From the NCBI GenBank assembly GCA_032718475.1, contig JAUCBJ010009116.1:1-64000 (forward strand): a DNA stretch of 64,000 bases. The letters run 5' to 3'. The notes beneath the pieces are model-generated. The model worked only from the letters and a program-made list of their open reading frames with translations. It ran no database searches and had not been told where the DNA came from. Both the position numbers and the translations under genes were made by a program. Below are positions 42,571-53,951 of the stretch, piece by piece. The DNA comes from Nemertoderma westbladi (Eukaryota > Xenacoelomorpha > Nemertodermatida > Nemertodermatidae). Every line of letters starts with the position of its first letter. The first letter of the stretch is position 1.

Positions 42571-45500
42571 CTAGTTTCCGGACAGTTCTCGGTCTCTTTC
42601 CAGTAAACATAAACGACCAACTGGGCGATTGAGTTGTTGTGTTTCGAATACAATTCCAGGTTTCCTCTTCGTCCTGGAATAGTGACGATAGAAACATCGC
42701 TTCAAATACACGACGGCCTTACAAATCCGATTCCAGGAGCTATAGTGGTTTATCGCTCCCTGCAGGAGAGGTGAGAGTCCCTGCGAGACGTCTGGTGTTC
42801 CAGATTTCCAGTCTCTTTCTCTGATTTCCACAACAGAGTTATTTGCGGCGGGGGAGTTTAGACCCACAGTGTCGTCCCCTGAAATGTGTAGTACAGACAG
42901 ATCAATCGTGGGTTTAAATAACTTTGATTTACTCGTCCGGGTTTTAGGTTTGACTTTCTCCGCTCCCTTGGCTTGTCTAATCTCAGCCGTGGTGAGATGA
43001 GGAGGCCATTCATCATCTTCTTTACTTAGGAAGTCGGGTCCACCTAACCAGTCTGGAGTATCTATCAGTTCTTGAGGAGTTGCTCCTCTGGAAGCGATGT
43101 TGGCTGGATTAATCATCCCAAGGCAATGTCTCCATTGATCTACATTAGAGTTAATATCGTCATTATCTGAGGAGTATGGTGTTCCCTCAGTTGTGGTTGT
43201 CTCTCCCTCACTGATGTCTTCTTCCCATTCACTCACCTGATGGACCTGATCTTTGGGTAGCCTTTCCATGAGTGTCCTACGGGAAGGTCCAGTGAAGTAC
43301 CAACCTACACTTGTTCTTCCCGCATAGGTTTGCAATGGTTGTGGTCGAGCAGGCTGTTTCTCTAATGTCTCAAGCGCCTCATGCGCATTTTGGCCGATGA
43401 GTATCTGTACCCCTGGGTAGTCGGTGTTGAATCTAGTTATCTCATGCTGCTGGGTGAAATCGTCTTCATCCCAGTTATAAGGTTACACTTGGTTGGTAGC
43501 GAAGTTCTTTATCACCACCATTTTTACTGACCTTATACTGTGTTCTCCTAGTTCATCCTGGGGGGTGGACAACGCGCCTACATAGTAGTCTGTAGCTACT
43601 GTAGATTTCCAAACCTGCATAATTCCTGAAAGGTTCAACTTAGTTCGGAACTTGGGTTGTCCAGCAAAGATGTCTTTGGCTAGTTCTTTGTCGATGAATG
43701 TTCCTGTGCTGCCGGAGTCAATAGCTCTTTTTTAACCCGTGGACTCTCAACTGCACTACGGGAAATTCCCGGGTTCCTACGTTGGAAGTTGGCGTTTTCC
43801 AAGATGGTTGTTGGTCCGGAATAGTTAGGGGGAGCTCGCTATCGGTTTCAGTCTCATACGTAAGTGCTCGATACACTGCGGTGTTTATTAGATAACAGGA
43901 TTCGTTTTCGTCGGAGAATTCATCCGTGTAGAATCCTTCCATCTCAGAACTTTGGTCAGTGTCGTTCACATCACTGAATTGGACATGTAGTTCGGGCTCA
44001 CTTACCTGACTCGGGCTGTTTCTTTCGAATTCGGTGTGCAGCAAGATATGATGTTTCGCGCCACACTTAGCACACCTCGCGTCGGAGTAACAGGTTCGCC
44101 GTTGGTGTCCTCGTCTGAAACAATTATAACACAACCGCTTATCCCACTAACCGTCTATCCTTAAGGGATTTCTTCAGGAATTCATCACACCCACTCAAGC
44201 GATGTGGCCCGTCGCACAATACACATTTGGGCTTGATGTTACTTACTTTACCCTGTGTGGTGTTGTGCACACTTGTTCTTTCCTGGGCTTTCTTCCATGA
44301 ATTCTCTTAGGAGACGTGGGAGGAGTTTTTGTTGTCTGTTCTCTCCTGTCACTGGTTCAAGACTTAAATTTACTTACGTCCTTTGGTGTTTTGTTGACAT
44401 AATAAGATCTTTCGGTGTCTTTCCCGCTGTTCTCCTCGTAGGAGGTTTGGCTTTCACCGTCGTCTGTATAACACACTGGTATTACCTTTCTCCTAGAAAC
44501 GGGTTTTTCACTTACCTCACTTTCTGGAGTCTTCTCTCGAGACTGTTTTAGGAGTTGTAATCTTACCTCTCTGTTTAAGAATGACAGAAGGTCCATCATG
44601 GTTGGATCTCTATGTTGTTGGTCCATCAAATATAGAACTCTTTGGTCCAGCGAGTACCTACTCCACCCTTTGGCAAAGTTGATGCTAAGGCTCCTACAAC
44701 CATAGAATTCTGGTATTCATGAGACTTACCTAACCAATCTAGTTGTCTACAGATCTCCTGAATCTCGTCGGAAAACTCTATAATCCCGCTGCTAAGAAAC
44801 TTTCGGGGCGCCATTAATTTCGCATACAAATACCTAGCTATGTTAGTCCTATTACCATACCTGATGTTTAGGGTATCCCAAACTTGTCTTAATCCATCGG
44901 GATGTCCAATAAACTTTAACGCCATTAACTTGGGAGGTCCTTCCAAGCACTCGATGAGGAATCTAAGTTTCTCTCCGTTAGATAGTACAGAGTTCTGTAT
45001 GTTATCTTTATAATATTCATTAAAAGGTAACCATTTCATCTCATCTCCATTGAACTTCACGATCTCTCCCACCTTTACCGCTTGACGGGCTTCGGTTCTA
45101 GCCATTTGACGAGTAAAACTTTCTTGGGCCATCATATTATTTAATATCGAGTTATCGGTATATAAATTTCTCGGATTAGGATCAGGTCTATATGGAATAT
45201 CATTATTAACAGGTTTATAATTACCCTTAATAGGGTTCACTATAGGAGTTTCTACTTCACTAGCAGTATAGATGCGTGTAGGCTCCACACCTTGCACATG
45301 AAATACTTCAGACCTAACAGGTTGACACATTGTTACAGGGGGTGGTGGTACACCCAATTGTATATTTACTAATTTATCGCGTTCTAACGCGATACTCTGC
45401 TGCACTTCTTGCAACGCTAACCTACCCTCTCTTACTGCTCCCTTTAACTGCTGAACAGTCCCTTCCAACTCCCGGACCTGCTGGGAGGAACATTTACAAT

Positions 45501-46398
45501 GTTCCCTCAGCTGCCCGAGCAGGAGACCCATCTCCCACCGTACCTCATCCACCCACTCTACCGCCGAAGCGGGAGCCGCCAACATAGTGGCGGGCGGACG
45601 AGGGATGACGGGCGATAAATCGTTGATGTCTCGCTCGGCGTCCAGGACGGGGATTGACTCAGGGGCTGTTTTACTGGGCATAGTTAGTTTAGTACTGTGC
45701 AAAGGGGATTTAGAGTTAGGATCTGGAAGTACAGGTATTTCTATCACAGAGGGGGTGACTACGAAAACAGGCCTAATTATTTCAGGATCATCCACTATAG
45801 TAGGGAGTCTGTCTACCCCAATAATATGGTCTGTGGATTCAGGATTACCTAAGTCTACACTAGCCAGTTGCCCTCTCAACGCAGGAGGTAACATCCGCTT
45901 GAACGTCTGTCTACGTCCGCTTGGACGAGATTTATTACCTCTACCTTCGGGATCTCTTATATCACCTTCATCGGAGGAGGCAAATCCCTGTCTTCTGGTT
46001 TGTTTCTTCAAGTAATCTTGTTTCGCCTGAAGGTTTTCCAGCTCTAGTTGGGTAGTCGCTTCAGACGCCTTCCGTTCTGCTTCAGCCACTGCCGCTTTCC
46101 TTTCAGATTCTGCCGCGGCCGCTGACCTTTGGTCTTCTATTTGCCGTTTCTTTAATTGTTCCTCTTGTTCCATTGCCATGAGGACCTTAATAGGCCTATG
46201 GTGCTGTACTAGCCAAGGGTCTGACACTACTACTGTAGGGATGACCTTTCTTACAGTAGGAGGGGACTTGGACTTTGGCCTGGGATGTTCTATACTTTGA
46301 TCTTGGTCACAGATCCTTTCAAGACACTGTCCAAGTCTAAGACTCATTCTAACACCTTCCAAAAGACTATCTGACAGTGCCCGTTTTGTGTCAGACAT
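42571..46398 (-). pseudogene. E2 Gag/protease with deleted Pol remnant, several frame breaks
   Basis: 46398-44626 (590 codons) carries the Gag start MSDTKRALSDSLLEG, a deletion of the helical part found in E1, the coiled coil, and the Gag core VGEIVKFNGDEMKWLPF. It ends at a one-base shift (KEFYI stop). 44629-44357 continues Gag. 44134-43718 holds knuckles CYNCFRRGHQRRTC and CAKCGAKHH. The protease follows, with the DSG triplet at about 43718 where another break occurs. 43335-42571 carries GWYFTGPSRRTLMERL, then the same jump as E1 to WRHCLGMINPANIASRGATP. It also keeps a block absent from E1 (INHYSSWNRICKAVVYLKRC, the pre-integrase region) before QLNRPVGRLCLLERD. RT and integrase core are missing. 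Confidence 0.85.
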
Positions 46399-48377
46399 GT
46401 TTGATTGTACAGTTGAATGCCAACTACTATAACGAAAGTTAAAGCAAGTCTAGTAATTCAGTATCCACTGAAAGCCTAGTAATTAATTACCGATACTGTT
46501 ACTCAGTGTAACGTGATATATATATAATATATTAGAATACCGGTATACACTTATAGTATATATATAAGTATTATTACAGACTAGGGTTTGTCACAGAATA
46601 CCGGTATATAATTTCAGCATAAATATATATAAATATATAATAAGCCTACTGTGAATACCGGTATACAGCTAACACTTATAGTATATATAAGTATGATTAT
46701 AGACTAGAATTAATTACAGAATACCGGTATATAATTTCAGCATAAATTTATAGAAATAAATAGAATAAGCCTATCGTAAATACCGGTATGTCAATTATTT
46801 TATAATAACTGAATTTCTGAATTTTAGGGTTACTTTTCTTTACTTTATTACTGTTATTAAGCAGTAGTCCAACTGATATTAAGACCTAATTGATGGATAA
46901 CAGGCCTACTATTTTATAAATCGGTTTGAGTTGATTCATAATATATATATACCCGTATAATGGGTTTTGACAATATTTGAAATAAATGTTATTATTTCTA
47001 GGTAAGGAGTCACTTCACAGAAGCTGAACGCTCTCAGTGGAGTGCTACTTATTGGACACTAAAACAAATAATTCTAATTTACTAAGTTACTTATTACTAC
47101 AAATTATGTACAATTACGGGGTGAGATTACAATCTCTAAATAAACACAAAAAAAAATTACACGTACAAATTTTAGGGTAATTTTACAGGAAATCTACAAA
47201 CCAGCCTAACAAGGGGTTAGAATTTCTGGTTATTACAAACAGACAGGAAACTACGGTATTTGAAAATAATAAAGCAGTAGTAAATATATTGCGTTGTCTA
47301 GATAAGAAAATACCACCGTCTGACGACTTATAGTCTCTAGCTTTACAGCTCTATAAGTACTACGTTATGTACCCGGAATGTCCCTACCTAGAAGTTAATT
47401 ACCGCAGCCTACCAGAGCTAACGTGCCTATTAACCACTTTACAACACAAATATACCACCTACACACTAATTACCTTCGGAAAGTACTGTACACTAAACCC
47501 TAAATTAGGTACAAGTACTTATACAACAAATAACCAGCAGTTAAAATACTTGTACAGCTAAAAGAACCACGGTATATGCTGGAGTGACTAGAGCATAAAA
47601 TCACCAGTCTTTACCTACGCCAAGCAGCCCTGATGTAGTACCGGGGTTAATTTAACTATAACGGTATGTATAACAAGCACAATTACTGTAGGAATAAACT
47701 TGGGGTTGTGTATGTTGCGAATAATCGCATAAACTCTGAATAATAAATATTACGCTACCCGTACAGACTACACAAACAAAATACAGACCAAACGCTGGCA
47801 GACTACTATCAATCCTAAATAAACTACAGTATATGCAGACTCCGAAATGGTTAGTTAGTATGCGTTCTAACCGAGTAGTACGACTTATTCCTTCGGAGGG
47901 GATTTACCTAACAACACTGGATGCCCCCACCTTCCTAACTAGCACTTTATCGGACAGACACTCTACACACACTGCAATCTCTTCAGACCTAACAACAGCC
48001 AGACAACAATCCAGCCTACAAATTATTTATACAATCTGAGCAGGCTTACACGCCTTCTGCAGTTCTGCTCAATATTACACTTACAGATAAATAAAACTGA
48101 CAGAGATAAGTAAACCATACAAAGGAATAAGGGATGATCATCCCTAATCCCCTAACAGCCTACAATATACAATATATCACAATCGAACTAATACTGGTAC
48201 CCGCAAGTACCGGTTCCGGTGGTTAGGTAGTTAGGCCTACAGGTTACCGTCCGACCGGTACATTCGAATTTATTTGCCTACGTGCAATCAAGAGTTTAAA
48301 ACTATTAATGTTCTTACCAGAACATTAGACAAAATATATTTATTGCCTACACTGCAATCAGAAACTGAAACTATTAA
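46399..48377 (-). other. E2 leader (5' untranslated region)
   Basis: About 2 kb between the 5' LTR and gag. It includes the ACCGGT-rich repeat pair (about 46545-46800), also present in E1. A short antisense frame at 47367-47561 (YLEVNYRSLPELTCLLTTLQ) has a close counterpart in E1 at 12532-12323. No tRNA-type primer site is recognised next to the LTR. Confidence 0.65.
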
Positions 48378-49546
48378 TGTTCGCGCTTTTAGACCTTTAG
48401 CAGTTTAACCTGCCAATTTTAATTGTCTTTTGTATATCAATTATTTAATGTACTGAAGTTACATCAGCCGAAGCCAGCCTGTGCGCGACCATTCACCCAC
48501 AGTTAAGGGAGACTGGATTCGGATGCTTTGATAGTGATTGCAGTGTAGACCTACTGTATTATTCGATTGATCGTCAATATATAATCTCTGACAATATTAT
48601 TCACGTTCGGGGAAATATTAACAGTTCCTTTAGGACGTGGCGCTTTAAGTATAAAACAGAGTTATGACTTATACTAATCACAACTGGATGGCTACTGAGT
48701 TTCGTAAAAAGCGCATTCTTTAGGAGATGCTTTATTAACCTTCACACTACTTACACGACTTCACACCAGTTCACACTACTGCGCACTGATCTGCCGACCG
48801 TCACTGAATTTGATCATATATAAGGAGGATCGCAACTGACACATGTAGGGATTATGAAATAGCATTCAATTCACACAAAAACCACTATAATGTAAGTCGC
48901 AGTTGCTACCGGTAAACCTGTTCCTCTAACCTTTAGTAATCAAAGAGATTGAGGGTTTTATGATTATTCATCGGTATTCTTCAAATATATCAGCAATATA
49001 TACCAACATAACACCAATTAATAACAGAATCAAATAATGCGGTGAACAGTCAGTATGTGTAGTTGAATCGCATTGCGTAGTGCCGCGGTGTGGCGATGTT
49101 TCAGTAGTTGAATCGTTAATAGTTTTACGTTCTTTTAATCAAAGCCATCTGATGTTTCTGATGTTTAGGTCAAAGTCTGAAACTTCCACAGAAGTACAGA
49201 AGAATCCTAAGCCGGTGTTCTGGGCTTAGAAAATATACACACTGACTGAATTGCGTGGGTTTCTGTAGGCACTGTCCAACACAAAAAGAAAATCGCTCTG
49301 ATTGGCTGAGCCGAACAAAGAACAAAGAGAGATTCAGGTTCCGCGTTGGCAGTAAATCAGCTGACAGATTGCGTCATCTGGGTCATCTTTTAGAGTATTA
49401 AGCGAATTGCGGCAGAATGGCTAGTTATGTCCGCTAAAGCACGCATACAGACATAACGGGTAAAAATGGCTTGTTATGTCCGCTAAAAGCACCTACACGG
49501 TACATTGCGGAGAAAATGACTGGTTATATCCGCAAAAGCTTTTACA
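48378..49546 (-). repeat. E2 5' LTR
   Basis: 1169 bp, TGTTCGCGCTTTTAGACC ... CGCAAAAGCTTTTACA on the plus strand, nearly identical to 37983-39155. Confidence 0.92.
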
Positions 49547-49735
49547 CTCCACTATTATCTTGTTCGATTTTGTTAGCTCCACTCTCACCTTGATCGATTT
49601 TGTTAGCTCCCCTCTCACCTGTTCGATTTTGTTAGCTCCACTCTCATCTTGTTCGATTTTGTTAGCTCCACTCTTACCTTGTTCGATTTTGTTAGCTCCA
49701 CTCTTACCTTGTTCGATTTTGTTAGTTCGTCTATA
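49547..49735. repeat. 29/30-bp minisatellite, right part (~6 copies)
   Basis: Same unit as 36864-37982 (TTCGATTTTGTTAGCTCCAC...). It starts with the duplicated CTCCA and continues the interrupted array. Confidence 0.92.
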
Positions 49736-50515
49736 AGATAAGAAGCTCGATACAAGTCAGTCTTATTTACTTCAATCCATATTCCCCCTGTTGCCTTGGA
49801 GATATCGTAATAAACTCGGAACGGATCTCTCGATGTCGTAATCTTTGTTGGTCTTCGGAGAAATAATAAAGATACGTATATTTATATATTATATATACAC
49901 AATTAAACATAACAATTTAAAGTTATAATGCTGTATATTACAAAGTGAACACCACGCCGTATTAGTCTGTCCCCCTGGCCGCTCACATATGTAATATGTA
50001 TACCATTTCCTAACTAGCGATCTTTGTGTAAATAAATTAATGAGTTAATGCATACTTACGGAGATAAAAAATTGAGATGATATTTACCGGTATATAAATA
50101 ACACATAGAAATAGTTTATATTAGATAGTCTTGCATGCTAATTATATTAATTGGATCTACTCATACTTTGCAATAAAACTAGTTAAACATTTTCAGATTA
50201 AGAGGAAAATTGTGACGTATAAAGAAATAAAGCTTACTGTTTAGAGCAACTTTAGGCTCCGTCACGTGATTTAAGTGATCGAATAATGAATTGGTTATGA
50301 TGACGGTGTAATTATTATTGACTGTAAACTCAATTGATATAAATAATGTATACTAATTATAGTATTATAATTATACTACTAATTATAGTATGCTTTAAAT
50401 ACAAACCAACATACTAATTATAGTATTGAAGTTCAAGTTAGTTATAGTATAGTAAAGTATGCTTTAAATACAAACCAACTTACTAATTATTGCGACAAAA
50501 TGACTAACTTACATT
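49736..50515. other. Unassigned AT-rich sequence
   Basis: No gene recognised. Near 50343-50490 a block AGTATGCTTTAAATACAAAC is repeated 67 bp apart among ACTAATTATAGTAT repeats. Confidence 0.4.
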
Positions 50516-50791
50516 TGGATTTGTTTATCTTTGTCCAATGATGTCTTCGGAGGTTTTCTACCTTCAGAGGAAGTAGGAAGTTGTAGTTCATTATCATCTG
50601 ATGACTGAAGTTCTGTATCATTATAAAATATTTGTCTATCGTCTTCAACGGAATTTAGATCTTGCTTTTCATCATTCACATAAGACTTAGAATCATTCAC
50701 CGAATCGGTGGTAAACTTGTATATCAACGTGGAAGGTGGATATTCCGCATTCGGACCCAAATCTTGCGGACCAAATGTGACAACTTCACGG
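50516..50791 (-). other. Open stretch with splice-site-like borders (doubtful exon)
   Basis: On the minus strand, a polypyrimidine tract and ACACCTGTAG precede an open frame reading VVTFGPQDLGPNAEYPPSTL then acidic Ser/Asp-rich residues, ending at AAAT|GTAAGT or at TAA one codon later. It lies between the vWA exon and exon B, but its end phase (2) does not fit exon B (phase 0), and I recognise no domain. It may be a terminal exon of an alternative transcript or chance. Confidence 0.25.
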
Positions 50792-50879
50792 GAACTACAG
50801 GTGTCAAGAGTGAGGAGGAAAACAATCTATAAGAGGGAATATAGAGGGAATGCAACTGCGATAATGAAGTACAAAGAAC

Positions 50880-52168
50880 AATACCAATGGTTGTATAACC
50901 GAACATATCACTCACCAATACCTATGGTTGTATAACCGAACATATCACTCACCAATACCTGTGGTTGTATAACCGAAAATATCACTCACCAATACCTATG
51001 GTTGTATAACCGAACATATCACTCACCAATACCTATGGTTGTATAACCGAACATATCACTCACCAATACCTATGGTTGTATAACCGAACATATCACTCAC
51101 CAATACCTATGGTTGTATAACCGAACATATCACTCACCAATACCTGTGGTTGTATAACCGAACATATCACTCACCAATACCTATGGTTGTATAACCGAAC
51201 ATATCACTCACCAATACCTGTGGTTGTATAACCGAACATATCACTCACCAATACCTATGGTTGTATAACCGAACATATCACTCACCAATACCTATGGTTG
51301 TATAACCGAACATATCACTCACCAATACCTGTGGTTGTATAACCGAACATATCACTCACCAATACCTATGGTTGTATAACCGAACATATCACTCACCAAT
51401 ACCTGTGGTTGTATAACCGAACATATCACTCACCAATACCTATGGTTGTATAACCGAACATATCACTCACCAATACCTATGGTTGTATAACCGAACATAT
51501 CACTCACCAATACCTATGGTTGTATAACCGAACATATCACTCACCAATACCTATGGTTGTATAACCGAACATATCACTCACCAATACCTATGGTTGTATA
51601 ACCGAACATATCACTCACCAATACCTATGGTTGTATAACCGAACATATCACTCACCAATACCTATGGTTGTATAACCGAACATATCACTCACCAATACCT
51701 ATGGTTGTATAACCGAACATATCACTCACCAATACCTATGGTTGTATAACCGAACATATCACTCACCAATACCTATGGTTGTATAACCAAACATATCACT
51801 CACCAATACCTATGGTTGTATAACCGAACATATCACTCACCAATACCTATGGTTGTATAACCGAACATATCACTCACCAATACCTATGGTTGTATAACCG
51901 AACATATCACTCACCAATACCTATGGTTGTATAACCGAACATATCACTCACCAATACCTATGGTTGTATAACCGAACATATCACTCACCAATACCTATGG
52001 TTGTATAACCGAACATATCACTCACCAATACCTATGGTTGTATAACCGAAAATATCACTCACCAATACCAATGGTTGTATAACCGAACATATCACTCACC
52101 AATACCTGTGGTTGTATAACCGAACATATCACTCACCAATACCAATGGTTGTATAACCGAACATATCA
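50880..52168. repeat. 37-bp minisatellite (~35 copies) with splice-donor motif
   Basis: Unit CATATCACTCACCAATACCT plus ATGGTTGTATAACCGAA, extremely uniform (main variant A/G in CTATGG/CTGTGG). On the minus strand each unit contains ATTG|GTGAGT, a full-consensus 5' splice donor. It lies about 200 bp downstream of the vWA exon of the minus-strand gene. Confidence 0.95.
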
Positions 52169-52373
52169 CAAGAAATACAGACATCTTGCTGTTATCTTTG
52201 TTGTGATGATTCAATTGGCTCTGCGGTTTATGAATAAGAATCTTCCAGGTCCAGGATTTTGGGTGGACAATAATGTTTGGGTGGAGAACCAAAATATTTC
52301 AGTAATAATTACAATGTTATGTAACACAGCGAAAATTAATTAGTTACTTACCGTTCTATTGTTGTTTATTTAC

Positions 52374-52603
52374 CTGTAGATTTTTATGGCGCGCTAAATC
52401 CTTCACTTTATTGACTTTATCAACATCTTTGGGCTCTGCGTCAGTAAATATAAATATAGCGTCACCGTCATTGGCTAATTCGATGGCCAATAGGATAGCA
52501 GATAAAGACATCTCAGGACAGTCACTGCCATCGGATGGGGTTACAGAGGTCAACCATTGGATAAATATATCTGAGTCATCGGTTTCCTGAGCCGGTCCGA
52601 AAT
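52374..52603 (-). CDS. Hemicentin-like gene, von Willebrand A exon
   Basis: A 230-bp exon with acceptor TTTAATCAG|AT upstream and donor CTACAG|GTAAAT at 52373. It has two leading bases and 76 codons, ending in phase 0. It encodes DDSDIFIQWLTSV, GSDCPEMSLSAILLAIELA, AIFIFTDAEPKDVDKVNKV and LARHKNLQ. The motif DCPE(L/M)SL.ai..Ale......IfvFTDA..KD is characteristic of vWA domains of the hemicentin type. The MIDAS DxSxS exon should be further upstream (right) and is not seen in the window. A possible start of the next exon (AG|ATGTCTGTATTTCTTGTG, reading VFLVICSV, near 52185) runs straight into the 37-bp minisatellite. Likely a secreted matrix protein. Confidence 0.72.
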
Positions 52604-52794
52604 CTGATTAAAGTTTCATAAACATCTTATAGGCAATAAGAAGCAGCGGCGACCTTCTAGCAATTATATTAACTGTGAAATACGGTATGCTATTCTTACT
52701 ACTGATTTACGGTCACACTACTACAGTACTACTGCTACTACGATTGGCATGCTGCATTGCAGCTACATTATATATATTACATATATTAATAGAG

Positions 52795-53560
52795 CTGTGC
52801 CGGCTTATCGACAAATTTGCGCCGCCACAACTCCCTATCATCCACGACATTTGCTAGATCATCCGCATCTTCAAGGCCAGTGTCCTTTAATATGCGTCTC
52901 AAGAAAGTCATGGGCTGTCCACCATACTTATTCACTCCATGAGGTCGCCAAAGTTAAATATTATACACTGGGTGGTCCTCACGGCGAAAACAATGTCCTG
53001 CAAATTGGAAGAGGCTCCCTCCGTTCAAGTGTCAAGCTAGGGGAGACTAATGAAACACCTCCAATGTTGTATGGAGTCTGATTGGAGATATGTTCATTGT
53101 ACTTACCACAATGAACCCGGCGCAGCATTCTTTTGAAAGTGCCATCCAGTGATTTGGTATCCTCTGCAGTTAGAGCCCAGCATCGACTCCTATATAAGAG
53201 TACTGGTACTACTACAGCCATTGACTATTAACGCTTCCCATTCCTTCCCCTTATGTATCCAAAGGTCTTCACCTGACTTTCCATGATCCCAAGTAGCAGA
53301 AGTCATCCACGTGCTCAAGCAAGCCATCCATGGAGCTAATGCCCTTACGACCACACATTTCTTGAGGGCTCTCTAGGTTCACTGTCATAATTTTGGTCTT
53401 ATTGGAGTTTATGAAAAGACCAGCACTAGAAGCAACCTACTCCAATGAGCAGAAGAGCGTTTGGGCAAAGTCATCGGCAAAGTCTAGATCAGTAAGGTAC
53501 TTTGATGGATTTCCTACTTCTTGTGCCTGTGGGGGGTGATACCAACACCCCATCATTATT
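52795..53560 (-). pseudogene. LINE fragment 3, RT palm to C-terminus
   Basis: On the minus strand: LTDLDFADDFA (RT catalytic motif, about 53495), NKTKIMTVN, DDFCYLGSW, then LLYRSRCWALTAEDTKSLDG and MLRRVHCGKYNEHI (typical thumb/C-terminal region of RT-EN LINEs), ending with DDLANVVDDRELWRR near 52830. In-frame stops and shifts are present near 53410 and 53230. It lacks endonuclease and the RT fingers; 5' truncated. Clade uncertain. Confidence 0.75.
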
Positions 53561-53601
53561 AAGATGGTCTAAGGACATGCGCAGAAGTCAGTCAGGTCAG
53601 G

Positions 53602-53609
53602 TCCCCAAA

Positions 53610-53641
<32 letters not shown>

Positions 53642-53673
53642 ATTCAAATTTCAAATCAAATTCAAATTCATAT
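53602..53673. repeat. AAATTC-type microsatellite
   Basis: Repeats of AAATTC/AAATTTC. It lies at the left edge of an unassigned stretch to about 53950 that also holds G-rich runs (16 G at 53800-53815, 12 G at 53841-53852). Confidence 0.85.
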
Positions 53674-53951
53674 ATTTCTTTCACTTATAACTAAAACATA
53701 CACGAATTGCACAGATTAACATAGTAAATATTGGCAGCAGAGGCGCAGGCAATAGCAGAGCTAGTGGAGCCAGGGCCAATGCGTAAGTCATAAGTGGGAG
53801 GGGGGGGGGGGGGGGTAGGAGGAGTGGGGGAGGAGGGGGTGGGGGGGGGGGGTGCGTTTTGTTGCTCAGATTAGGGTGAATTTAATGAAGTGCTCATGGA
53901 GTACAGTATGCTGCAATTTAAGTAGTACCGAGGTGGATCATTTCAAACACA

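Larger units (their letters stand above)
37983..49546 (-). mobile_element. E2: complete gag/protease-only BEL/Pao-type element with target duplication
   Basis: An 11.6-kb minus-strand element: 5' LTR 49546-48378, leader, Gag-protease-remnant (46398-42571), noncoding stretch, ORFX (40784-39234), 3' LTR 39155-37983. It is flanked by CTCCA on both sides (37978-37982 and 49547-49551), a 5-bp target duplication. The two LTRs differ at roughly 16 positions plus one small indel over 1.17 kb in my reading, so it is much younger than E1. It lacks RT and the integrase core. Confidence 0.92.

Noticed and set aside
50880-52168. CRISPR-like regular direct repeats
   Set aside because: Units are contiguous 37-bp copies without unique spacers, in eukaryotic intronic sequence; this is a minisatellite.
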